A DNA stretch of 11,081 nucleotides from Deltaproteobacteria bacterium (GTDB taxonomy: Bacteria > Desulfobacterota > GWC2-55-46 > DRQE01): positions 1 to 11,081 of the forward strand of contig DAOVXI010000035.1 in assembly GCA_030636245.1 (NCBI GenBank), written 5' to 3'. The position numbers and the translations under genes were made by a program. Below, piece by piece: positions 1-6,089 of this stretch. Positions within the stretch are counted from its first letter, which is position 1; each line of letters starts with the position of its first letter. The notes under the pieces were generated by a model that saw nothing but the letters and a program-made list of their open reading frames with translations, had not been told where the DNA came from and searched no databases.

Positions 1-1700
1 GGGTGTCGAGGCCACGCTCGACGGCTTCCTGACGGTTCGTTGATGTTCCTCGCCGCGCGACCGAAGGTCTGTATCAAGGAACGCTCGCTCCTCAGAAAAC
101 CTTCCTTATCAGCATCGAATATCGCAACGAGCGAGACCTCGGGAAGGTCGAGCCCTTCACGGAGCAGGTTGATCCCGACCAGCACATCAAAGCTTCCAAG
201 CCGAAGCTCACGTATGATCTCCACACGCTCCAATGTCTCAATATCGCTATGCAGGTACTTTATCCTAATACCCATATCATCGTAGTAGCTCGTGAGGTCC
301 TCGGCCATTCTTTTTGTAAGTGTTGTAACTAACACGCGCTCATCTTTTTCAACACGTTTCTTGATCTCTCCCAGGAGATCATCGACCTGGGTCTGTGCGC
401 CGCGTATCTCTATCTCCGGGTCCATAAGACCTGTTGGGCGGATTATCTGCTCAACTACAACCCCGCCGCATGCCTCAAGCTCGAAATCGCTCGGCGTGGC
501 TGAGACAAAGACCGCCTGCTTCGCGCGTTTATCAAACTCCTCGAAGCGCAGTGGGCGGTTATCCAGTGCGCTCGGAAGGCGGAAGCCGTATCCGACAAGG
601 TTGCTCTTCCTCGAACGGTCACCCTTATACATGCCCCGTATCTGCGGCACCGAGATATGGCTCTCGTCCAGAAAAACAAGGAGGTCATCGGGGAAGTAAT
701 CCATCAGGGTATAGGGCGGCTCGCCGGGAAGCCTCTTCGCCAGATGTCGCGCGTAGTTCTCGATGCCCGAGCAGTAGCCCATCTCCTCCATTAGCTCAAG
801 ATCGAACATCGTGCGCTGCTCAAGGCGCTGCGCCTCAACTAACTTGTTTTCCTTATTAAGCGCAACCAACTGCTCACGCAGCTCTTCTCTTATATCGTTG
901 ATGGCACGGTTCAGGTTATCTCGTGAGGTTACAAAATGGCTTGCCGGATGAATGAGCGCCTTCTCAAGTTTACGCACGACCTTGCCACGCATCGGGTCTA
1001 TCTCGCTTATCGCCTCGATGGTGTCGCCGAAGAACTCTATCCTTATGGCCCTGTCCCCTTCATAGGCGGGGAAGACCTCCACAACATCTCCTCGCGCGCG
1101 GAACGTGCCCCGGTGAAAGTCATGGTCGTTTCTCTTGTACTGTATCTCTATCAGTTTTCTTAAGAGCGCGTCGCGTTCCGTCTCCATGTCTCGCTCGACA
1201 TAAACCTGGAGTGCGCCGTAGTCATTCGGGGAACCTATGCCGTATATGCATGAGACGGATGCAACGACGATAACGTCCCTTCGTGTGAGTATCGAGTGGG
1301 TTGCCGAGTGGCGGAGTTTGTCTATCTCGTCATTTATGGATGCGTCTTTTTCAATGTACATGTCCGAGGAGGGAACGTATGCCTCGGGCTGATAATAATC
1401 ATAGTAGCTCACGAAGTACTCGACTGCGTTCTCCGGAAATAGGTCACGGAACTCGGCGAAGAGCTGTGCGGCCAGGGTCTTGTTCGGCGCGAGCACGAGC
1501 GTTGGCCGTCCGAGCTCCTCTATCACCTTCGCAACGGTGAAGGTCTTGCCCGAGCCGGTAACGCCGAGCAGGGTCTGGCGCGCGTGACCTTCACGCAACC
1601 CGTCCACGAGTTCACGTATAGCCTGCGGCTGATCGCCCTTTGGCTCGAACTCACTAACGAGCTTGAAGAGGCTCTCTACTTTATTTTTTACCTTAGCCAT
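1..1700 (-). CDS. uvrB: UvrB, excinuclease ABC subunit B (3' end missing)
   Basis: UvrB is the damage-verifying helicase-like subunit of nucleotide excision repair: UvrA loads it on DNA and it then recruits UvrC. The open frame gives 566 codons; the family is usually about 660-680, so the C-terminal part lies outside the window. Visible motifs: Walker A GVTGSGKT at residues 46-53, the beta-hairpin YYDYYQPE at 99-106 that clamps DNA, Walker B region DESH at 345-348, GINLLREGLD and finally GRAARN at 547-552 (helicase motif VI). Motif spacing agrees with E. coli UvrB at a constant offset of about 7, so no frameshift is present up to there. After RNIN the remaining ~12 codons do not resemble UvrB (see findings). 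The ATG at 1700 is the only plausible start; it has no Shine-Dalgarno sequence and lies 8 nt past a TATAAT box. Divergent from the TPR gene. Confidence 0.96.
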   Translation of the reverse strand, partial: MAKVKNKVESLFKLVSEFEPKGDQPQAIRELVDGLREGHARQTLLGVTGSGKTFTVAKVIEELGRPTLVLAPNKTLAAQLFAEFRDLFPENAVEYFVSYYDYYQPEAYVPSSDMYIEKDASINDEIDKLRHSATHSILTRRDVIVVASVSCIYGIGSPNDYGALQVYVERDMETERDALLRKLIEIQYKRNDHDFHRGTFRARGDVVEVFPAYEGDRAIRIEFFGDTIEAISEIDPMRGKVVRKLEKALIHPASHFVTSRDNLNRAINDIREELREQLVALNKENKLVEAQRLEQRTMFDLELMEEMGYCSGIENYARHLAKRLPGEPPYTLMDYFPDDLLVFLDESHISVPQIRGMYKGDRSRKSNLVGYGFRLPSALDNRPLRFEEFDKRAKQAVFVSATPSDFELEACGGVVVEQIIRPTGLMDPEIEIRGAQTQVDDLLGEIKKRVEKDERVLVTTLTKRMAEDLTSYYDDMGIRIKYLHSDIETLERVEIIRELRLGSFDVLVGINLLREGLDLPEVSLVAIFDADKEGFLRSERSLIQTFGRAARNINEPSGSRRAWPRH

Positions 1701-1708
1701 AATTTATT

Positions 1709-1738
1709 ATTATACAATTAAAATGGGTGTGCTGGCAA
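1709..1738 (-). promoter_or_regulatory. Predicted sigma-70 promoter of uvrB
   Basis: On the minus strand there is TTGCCA (1738-1733), an 18-bp spacer and a perfect TATAAT (1714-1709). Transcription would start near 1702-1703, only 2-3 nt before the uvrB ATG at 1700. No LexA-type box was recognised nearby. The start point is inferred from spacing rules only. Confidence 0.6.
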
Positions 1739-1746
1739 GACGGGGA

Positions 1747-1774
1747 TTGACGGGGAGGCAAAAGTGTGGATAAT
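1747..1774 (+). promoter_or_regulatory. Predicted sigma-70 promoter of the TPR-like gene
   Basis: TTGACG (1747-1752) and GATAAT (1769-1774) are separated by 16 bp, each matching the consensus at 5 of 6 positions. Transcription would begin near 1781, just before the ribosome binding site AAAGGA at 1783-1788. It is back to back with the uvrB promoter in a spacer of under 100 bp. Confidence 0.5.
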
Positions 1775-1796
1775 AGTTATATAAAGGATTTCAATC

Positions 1797-2570
1797 ATGC
1801 CTAAAAATATCATCATCACAATACTTCTTGTTTTCATCGCGACAACTTCAAGTTGCTTTGCGAGCAGTTCAAGCAACCTTGATAAGGCCATAAATTTATT
1901 CAATCAAGGCTCCTACGATAAAGCACTTAAAATATTCAAGTCAGAGGTTGAGGAAATTATTTCCAGAACAGAACCAAACAAAAGAATGGCAGAGTCAGAT
2001 TTACGGAACTTAATGGCTTCTTTTAAATATTTAGGTTTATCCTATAAACTAAAAAACCAGTATGACTTAGCCATAAAAAACTTTAATCATCTTTACATTG
2101 ATTCATCTACATACTGCAGTGCTTATTATTTGGGAGAAATTTATCATTTAAAGAACGAAATAAGATACGCGGCAGCTTATTGGCGAGGCGTGTTTGAACC
2201 TGCATATGACACAGAGTGCATGCCTCATGCATTTGTAATGCGTTACTTAACTTTAAAATCCGTAGATGACGGTATCGCCGAGCAATTTCTTAAAGAACCT
2301 CATGCTAGACTTTTCGAGCTACCGCGTGCCGTTAAACTTATAGATTATTTACGAAATGAAATTACAGCAGAAAAACTTATTGAAACTACTAAAAATACAG
2401 ATGACAAGATCTTTGCATATTATGTTATAGGAAGGAATTTGTTGTTTACTCGCAAGCCTGAAGATTTAAAGACAGCAAAGAAGTACTTTGAGAAGGCTCT
2501 AGCTACCAATTGTCGTCATTGCATAGGTTATGACCTGTCAGAAAAAGAACTCAAAAAATTAAGCCAATAA
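1797..2570 (+). CDS. Exported TPR-like repeat protein, function unknown
   Basis: The product has 257 residues. Residues 1-22 form a signal peptide: a Lys near the N-terminus, a hydrophobic stretch IIITILLVFI and a likely cleavage site after CFA. A Cys at 20 is preceded by TSS, a poor lipobox, so a lipoprotein is possible but not favoured. The mature part is helical with TPR-like pairs: LFNQGSYDKALKIF (about 34-47), YLGLSYKLKNQYDLAIKNF (about 72-90), and near the C-terminus YYVIGRNLL...AKKYFEKAL. TPR proteins usually scaffold protein complexes, here probably in the periplasm. AAAGGA lies 8 nt before the ATG. The gene is clearly more AT-rich than uvrB, argC or the ribosomal genes, and ends 12 bp from the convergent protease gene. 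A specific role cannot be assigned; acquisition by transfer or fast evolution are both possible. Confidence 0.8.
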   Translation: MPKNIIITILLVFIATTSSCFASSSSNLDKAINLFNQGSYDKALKIFKSEVEEIISRTEPNKRMAESDLRNLMASFKYLGLSYKLKNQYDLAIKNFNHLYIDSSTYCSAYYLGEIYHLKNEIRYAAAYWRGVFEPAYDTECMPHAFVMRYLTLKSVDDGIAEQFLKEPHARLFELPRAVKLIDYLRNEITAEKLIETTKNTDDKIFAYYVIGRNLLFTRKPEDLKTAKKYFEKALATNCRHCIGYDLSEKELKKLSQ

Positions 2571-2582
2571 ATTTTTACTTCA

Positions 2583-3716
2583 CTACCCCAACAGCTCCTT
2601 AAGCTCGAAGGTCTTCATGATGTCGCGGCGGGAGATGACGCCGAGGAGTTTATTGTTATCCATAACGAGAAAAATGCCTGTGTTCATGAGAGCCATCCTG
2701 TGCAGCGCGTCATAGGCGCTTACATCCGGTTTTATTATCTTGTTCTCCGTTAGCACCTCCATGATGTCTTTCACGTAAGTCATCGGCCATGCGGCCTTGT
2801 TCCTTGATTTAATATCCCTGAAGCTCAAGACACCCACAATCTCATTGCCCTCTGTAACTGGAAAGCTCACGAAATGAAGATGAAGGAAGTAGTCCTCCAC
2901 GGCCGCCTCCACGGTAATCGAAGACGGTATGCTCTTAACATCCGTTACCATAATGTCAGCGACGGTTATCGAGCTCAGGTCAGTCTTTAAAAGTACCTCG
3001 CTCATTCCGCTCTGCGCGGCTTGCATAAGGAATGTTCCGATGAGTATGGCCCACAGGCCGTGGATGAGCTGACCCGTAAGAAGTTCGGCTAGCCCCAGTA
3101 CCATAAGCACTATGGCAAAGGCCTTGCCAACGCTGCTCGCCAGAGCGGTGGCTCTTTTAAGGTCCTTTGTAGCCGCCCACCAGAGCGCCCTCAGGACCCG
3201 CCCGCCGTCCAATGGAAAGCCGGGTATCATGTTGAAGATAAGTATAACGACATTTACCGTAAAGAGGATGGAGAAGACAGCGTGCGCCATGAGCGGAGCG
3301 CTTTCTATCTCTCCCATGGGCTGCGTCATGACGGAAAGGAACTTAAAGATTATGGCGAGCATAACACTTACCATGGGCCCGGCGAGCGCGATCCTCAACT
3401 CATCCCACGGATCCTCCGGCTCCTTCGTCAGGTTCGCTATCCCGCCGAATATAAAGAGCGTTATCTCCTTAACGGGAAGCCCCAACCTGTTGGAGACGAC
3501 CGAGTGCCCAAGCTCATGCAAAAGAACGCAGCCGAATAACAGCAGAGACGAGATGATGCCGAGAAAAAGATATGCCTGCTGAGTCAGCCCCGGAAAACTA
3601 TTGGGGAAGTACCCGTAAGCAAGGCTCCACGCGACAAGCGTGAAGACGATAAGCCATGTGTAATCAACGCTTATCTTTATATTGAATACTGTAAAGAGGT
3701 GAACGCCTTTTTTCAT
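2583..3716 (-). CDS. Site-2 protease family intramembrane metalloprotease (M50) with two CBS domains
   Basis: A membrane-embedded zinc protease of the S2P/M50B family, 377 residues. The zinc site is visible: HELGH at residues 67-71 in a transmembrane segment, and FPLDGGR around 167-173, whose Asp170 is the third ligand. About six hydrophobic segments fill residues 15-240. Two CBS domains follow (about 254-310 and 317-373), each starting with a D-I-M element; CBS pairs usually bind adenine nucleotides and would gate the protease. Known relatives cleave anti-sigma factors or other membrane proteins; the substrate here is unknown. The start ATG at 3716 has AAGGTG 7 nt upstream. Its first three codons and ribosome binding site form the last part of the tandem repeat array at 3708-4040. 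It lies downstream of argC on the same strand and ends 12 bp from the convergent TPR-like gene. Confidence 0.93.
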   Translation of the reverse strand: MKKGVHLFTVFNIKISVDYTWLIVFTLVAWSLAYGYFPNSFPGLTQQAYLFLGIISSLLLFGCVLLHELGHSVVSNRLGLPVKEITLFIFGGIANLTKEPEDPWDELRIALAGPMVSVMLAIIFKFLSVMTQPMGEIESAPLMAHAVFSILFTVNVVILIFNMIPGFPLDGGRVLRALWWAATKDLKRATALASSVGKAFAIVLMVLGLAELLTGQLIHGLWAILIGTFLMQAAQSGMSEVLLKTDLSSITVADIMVTDVKSIPSSITVEAAVEDYFLHLHFVSFPVTEGNEIVGVLSFRDIKSRNKAAWPMTYVKDIMEVLTENKIIKPDVSAYDALHRMALMNTGIFLVMDNNKLLGVISRRDIMKTFELKELLG

Positions 3717-3767
3717 TTTTTTACACCTTATGCTTCGATGAAAATTTACTTAATTGTCTAAAGTATT

Positions 3768-3800
3768 TTATATAGATATCGGTGCAGATAATTTTTTCAT
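3768..3800 (-). CDS. Possible mini-ORF MKKLSAPISI at the unit 3/4 junction
   Basis: ATG at 3800-3798 is followed by nine codons and TAA, encoding MKKLSAPISI. AAGGTG (3813-3808) stands 7 nt upstream, exactly as at the downstream protease gene. The first three codons copy the protease start and the rest copies the end of argC. An eight-base-pair hairpin would enclose both the ribosome binding site and the ATG. It may be a chance product of duplication or a translated leader; translation is not shown by sequence alone. Confidence 0.3.
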   Translation of the reverse strand: MKKLSAPISI

Positions 3801-3811
3801 TCTTCTGCACC
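3781..3811 (-). promoter_or_regulatory. Hairpin that would sequester the mini-ORF ribosome binding site (unit 3/4 junction)
   Basis: GGTGCAGA and TCTGCACC form a perfect 8-bp inverted repeat (3804-3811 with 3781-3788) around a 15-nt loop that contains the ATG. The left arm in the RNA is part of the AAGGTG ribosome binding site. Equivalent stems exist at the other two junctions (3969-3976 with 3946-3953; 3884-3892 with 3866-3873), there with one internal mismatch or bulge each. Confidence 0.5.
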
Positions 3812-3825
3812 TTAATATTGAGGCG

Positions 3826-3852
3826 AAAAACTTAAGAGCGGCCTAAGGCCGC
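3826..3852 (-). terminator. Possible weak terminator hairpin in unit 3
   Basis: On the minus strand GCGGCC-TTA-GGCCGC (3852-3838) forms a 6-bp GC stem, followed after 7 nt by a run of five T (3830-3826). The gap before the T-run makes it a poor intrinsic terminator. The matching element of unit 1 is at 4016-4003. Confidence 0.3.
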
Positions 3853-3932
3853 CTATATGGAAAGCGGCGGAGATTTTTTAGTTTCTCACGCCTCATAACT
3901 CTATAAATAAAATCATTCTTGAATAAACAACG

Positions 3933-3965
3933 CTATATGGACAGTGGTGGAGATAATTTCTTCAC
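3933..3965 (-). CDS. Possible mini-ORF (V/M)KKLSPPLSI at the unit 1/2 junction
   Basis: GTG at 3965-3963 is followed by nine codons and TAG, encoding KKLSPPLSI after the initiator. AAGGTG (3978-3973) lies 7 nt upstream, the same spacing as in the other copies. It is the sister of the ATG mini-ORF at 3800. At the equivalent unit 2/3 junction the start codon has become CTA, so that copy is broken. Confidence 0.27.
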   Translation of the reverse strand: MKKLSPPLSI

Positions 3966-4002
3966 TCTTCTACACCTTAATATTGATGCGAAAAACTTAA
4001 GA

Positions 4003-4016
4003 GCAGCCAAGGCCGC
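4003..4016 (-). terminator. Hairpin directly after the argC stop codon
   Basis: GCGGCC-TT-GGCTGC starts right after the argC TAA; the stem holds one G-U pair, and opening the last pair gives a CUUG tetraloop. A T-run follows 7 nt later, as in unit 3. The same GCGGC bases can instead pair with GCCGCT in the argC tail (4032-4027 with 4017-4012), so two exclusive structures are possible. Weak terminator or mRNA 3' end stabiliser; function inferred. Confidence 0.35.
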
Positions 4017-5042
4017 TTATATGGAGAGCGGCGCAGATAAAAGTCCCTCCGACTCATCAAAGCCGAGGCAGATGTTCATATTCTGTATGGCCTGACCCGA
4101 CGCGCCCTTAACAAGATTGTCTATGGCACTGACGATTATGACCCGGCCGGTGCGTGAGTCAACGGTAACATTAATGTCACAGTAGTTGGAGCCGCGCACA
4201 TCCTTTATGTCCGGCGCGGTGTACTTCACACGCACGAACTCTTCGGTCAGATAGAAATCCATGTAAAGAGCTATAAGGTCTTCGGTTGACCTGCCCTCTT
4301 TAAGGTTCGCGTACGCCGTTGTGAGTATGCCGCGCGAGACCGGAAGAAGATGAGGCGTAAAGCTTACCTTGATCTCAGCGTTACCCATAACGGAGAGTGT
4401 CTGCTCTATCTCGGGTGTGTGGCGGTGCGAGGCTATCTTGTACGGATGAAAGCCCTCGGTAACTTCCACGAAACTTGTTTCGATCGCAGCACTGCGGCCC
4501 GCGCCGCTTGTGCCGCTCTTCGAGTCTATTATGATGGAAGCGGTATCTATATCTTTAAGTATCGGAGCGAGAGCCAGCGCCGCACCCGTGGGATAGCAGC
4601 CGGGGTTGGCGATAAGTTTTTTACCCTTTATTTCTTTACGGAAAAGCTCCGGCAATCCGTAGACCGCTTTATCCAAAAGCTCCGGGCATGTGTGCTCGCC
4701 GTACCAATCAAAGTAAACATCCTTATCACTCAAGCGGAAGTCAGCGCTCAGGTCTATTATGAGAGCGTCTGTTTTGGAGAGCTCCTTTACCGTATCCATT
4801 GAAGCCCCGTGCGGGAGCGCGAGAAAGAACACATCGGCCTTAAGCTTCATGGAGTTTTCAATGGAGTCGAAGTTAAGGCCGTCGTATATGCCGGCAAGCG
4901 AAGGGAATACATCTGTAACGCCGTCCCCCTCGAACTGACGGGAGCTGACGCTTACGACCTCGGCCTCTTTGTGTGTTGCCAAAAGGCGGAGTAGCTCAAG
5001 CCCCGTGTATCCGTTCGCTCCTATTATAACTATCTTTGCCAC
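4017..5042 (-). CDS. argC: N-acetyl-gamma-glutamyl-phosphate reductase
   Basis: ArgC reduces N-acetylglutamyl phosphate to N-acetylglutamate semialdehyde with NADPH, the third step of arginine (ornithine) synthesis in the cytoplasm. The 341-residue product has the usual family length. Visible: the N-terminal nucleotide-binding loop GANGYTG at residues 8-14, the catalytic Cys149 in NPGCYPTG, and SHRHTPEIE around 205-213 with the conserved histidines that include the catalytic base. The start is a GTG at 5042 with AAGGAG 8 nt upstream. It follows rpsI on the same strand but beyond a strong terminator. The last seven codons and the stop form the first part of the tandem repeat unit 1, so the repeated DNA begins inside the gene. 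Confidence 0.97.
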   Translation of the reverse strand: MAKIVIIGANGYTGLELLRLLATHKEAEVVSVSSRQFEGDGVTDVFPSLAGIYDGLNFDSIENSMKLKADVFFLALPHGASMDTVKELSKTDALIIDLSADFRLSDKDVYFDWYGEHTCPELLDKAVYGLPELFRKEIKGKKLIANPGCYPTGAALALAPILKDIDTASIIIDSKSGTSGAGRSAAIETSFVEVTEGFHPYKIASHRHTPEIEQTLSVMGNAEIKVSFTPHLLPVSRGILTTAYANLKEGRSTEDLIALYMDFYLTEEFVRVKYTAPDIKDVRGSNYCDINVTVDSRTGRVIIVSAIDNLVKGASGQAIQNMNICLGFDESEGLLSAPLSI

Positions 5043-5061
5043 TGTGATATCTCCTTAACAG

Positions 5062-5070
5062 TTTATAGCA
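5062..5070 (-). promoter_or_regulatory. Possible extended -10 promoter of argC
   Basis: TGCTATAAA on the minus strand fits an extended -10 box (TGn-TATAAT type). It lies just past the T-run of the rpsI terminator, and a start near 5055 would place the 5' end at the AAGGAG ribosome binding site (5056-5051). No convincing -35 box is seen: that position falls in the terminator stem. The same nonamer occurs upstream of the antiporter gene. Confidence 0.35.
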
Positions 5071-5111
5071 TAAAAATAAAAAAGGGGAAAGGCTGATAAG
5101 CCTTTCCCCTT
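5071..5111 (-). terminator. Rho-independent terminator after rplM-rpsI
   Basis: A perfect 13-bp stem, AAGGGGAAAGGCT with AGCCTTTCCCCTT (5111-5099 and 5094-5082), has a 4-nt loop. On the minus strand it is followed by a T-rich run interrupted by one A. This is a strong intrinsic terminator for the ribosomal protein operon, placed about 20 bp downstream of rpsI. Confidence 0.93.
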
Positions 5112-5133
5112 ATAAAGCCAGGTTTTGTCCGGC

Positions 5134-5526
5134 TTATCTTTTCGAGAACTGGAACCTCGCTCTGGCACCCTTCTGTCCGTACTTCTTTCTTTCCTTCATC
5201 CTCGAATCTCTTGTGAGGAATCCGGCCTTCTTAAGGGCTGGCCTGTGCTCGGGATCAACATCCAGAAGCGCTCTTGCGATACCGTGCCTGATGGCTCCGG
5301 CCTGGCCTGTTATGCCTCCGCCGTTTACGTTCGCAAGTACTTTGAACTTATCTGCCGTTTTTGTTAGCTCTAGCGGACTCCTGAGGTCTGTCCTCAAGGA
5401 CTCACGCTTAAAGTACTCATCTATCGGCTTTTTATTTACAATAACCTCTCCGCCGCCTGCAAGTAATCTTACTCTGGCGACTGAGGTTTTTCTTCTTCCT
5501 GTGGCTGCGTGTATTGCGTCTGACAC
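5134..5526 (-). CDS. rpsI: 30S ribosomal protein S9
   Basis: S9 (uS9) is a small-subunit protein whose C-terminal tail reaches the ribosomal P site. The 130 residues match the family length. The N-terminal GRRKTSVARVRL and the C-terminal GARARFQFSKR are hallmark sequences, the final SKR being the tRNA-contacting tail. The start is a GTG at 5526 with a near-perfect AAGGAGG 7 nt upstream. It lies 15 bp downstream of rplM, and the two are almost certainly one operon, as in most bacteria. Confidence 0.98.
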   Translation of the reverse strand: MSDAIHAATGRRKTSVARVRLLAGGGEVIVNKKPIDEYFKRESLRTDLRSPLELTKTADKFKVLANVNGGGITGQAGAIRHGIARALLDVDPEHRPALKKAGFLTRDSRMKERKKYGQKGARARFQFSKR

Positions 5527-5541
5527 TTTACTGCCTCCTTG

Positions 5542-5994
5542 TTAAGCTACCGCGCCCTTGTGAAGGCTCGGGAACGGCTCGGGCTTCTGACCAATATGCG
5601 GGTGCTCAGCCTCTGCGTATACTTTAAGTTTTTTGAACATTGCCCTGCCCAGAGGTCCGCTCGGGAGCATTCCCTTTACAGCTTTCCTTAAGGCCTCTTC
5701 GGGCTTATCGGTAATAAGTTTCTCAAGTGTGGTTTCCTTGATGGCGCCCGGATAACCGCTGTGGCGATAGTACTTCTTCTGAGCAAGCTTATCACCGGTA
5801 ACGCCTATCTTGCCCGCACTGGTTATAACGACAAAGTCGCCCATATCCATGCTGGGGGTGTATGTCGGCTTATGCTTGCCGCGAAGCACTGTTGCAACAT
5901 CCGTTGCGAGTCGACCAAGGGTCTTACCTTCGGCATCAACCACATACCATTTTTTATTTTCTGCGTCTTTGTTTGTCGGATGAAAAGACTTCAT
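5542..5994 (-). CDS. rplM: 50S ribosomal protein L13
   Basis: L13 (uL13) is an early-assembling large-subunit protein. The 150-residue product is of normal length and shows WYVVDAEGKTLGRLA near residue 16, the RGKHKPTYTP segment around 38-47 and the conserved YYRHSGYPG and GMLPSGPLGR segments. The start ATG at 5994 has a modest GGAG about 11 nt upstream. It is first in the operon with rpsI, behind a leader of about 90 nt with a hairpin. Confidence 0.98.
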   Translation of the reverse strand: MKSFHPTNKDAENKKWYVVDAEGKTLGRLATDVATVLRGKHKPTYTPSMDMGDFVVITSAGKIGVTGDKLAQKKYYRHSGYPGAIKETTLEKLITDKPEEALRKAVKGMLPSGPLGRAMFKKLKVYAEAEHPHIGQKPEPFPSLHKGAVA

Positions 5995-6045
5995 TTCTCT
6001 CTACTCTCCATTCTTCTTCAATTACGTGGTGCTTAAAAATTTAAT

Positions 6046-6080
6046 AAGGCCCAAGCATATTAAAGCAGCCGAAGGGCCTT
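6046..6080 (-). promoter_or_regulatory. Hairpin in the rplM leader
   Basis: AAGGCCC and GGGCCTT (6080-6074 and 6052-6046) form a 7-bp stem over a 21-nt loop in the predicted 5' leader of rplM. L13 is known to repress its own operon through a leader RNA in some bacteria, so this could be such a site; I could not match it to a known leader family. Confidence 0.35.
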
Positions 6081-6089
6081 GAATCTATA

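Larger units (their letters stand above)
3708..4040 (-). repeat. Four-unit tandem array of ~83 bp spanning the argC 3' end to the protease 5' end
   Basis: Read on the minus strand, the units are 4040-3957 (84 bp), 3956-3874 (83), 3873-3792 (82) and 3791-3708 (84). Each begins like the end of argC (codons for LSxPxSI plus a stop) and ends like the start of the protease gene (a ribosome binding site and ATG AAA AAA, or a variant of it). Units 1 and 3 are close: by hand I count 8 substitutions over about 81 aligned positions. Units 2 and 4 share both ends with them but have diverged AT-rich middles. Unit 1 starts in the true argC tail and unit 4 ends in the true protease start. The simplest reading is duplication of the intergenic segment with its coding borders. 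It is not a CRISPR: there is no spacer/repeat pattern. Confidence 0.88.

Noticed and set aside
1718..1903. Minus-strand 61-codon frame between uvrB and the TPR-like gene
   Set aside because: It overlaps the divergent promoters and the signal peptide of the plus-strand gene, and its hydrophobic look is the complement of that signal peptide.
3112..3582. Plus-strand 156-codon frame opposite the M50 protease
   Set aside because: Antisense shadow over the HELGH and LDGGR motifs of the real gene.
3843..3896. 17-codon minus-strand ORF over the unit 2/3 junction, starting at ATG 3896
   Set aside because: It runs in a different frame from the argC-tail copies, has no good ribosome binding site and reads through the hairpin; probably chance.
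3708..4040. CRISPR array or REP-type repeat
   Set aside because: Units are contiguous with no unique spacers of fixed length and no cas genes; the unit borders match flanking gene ends, which fits local duplication better.
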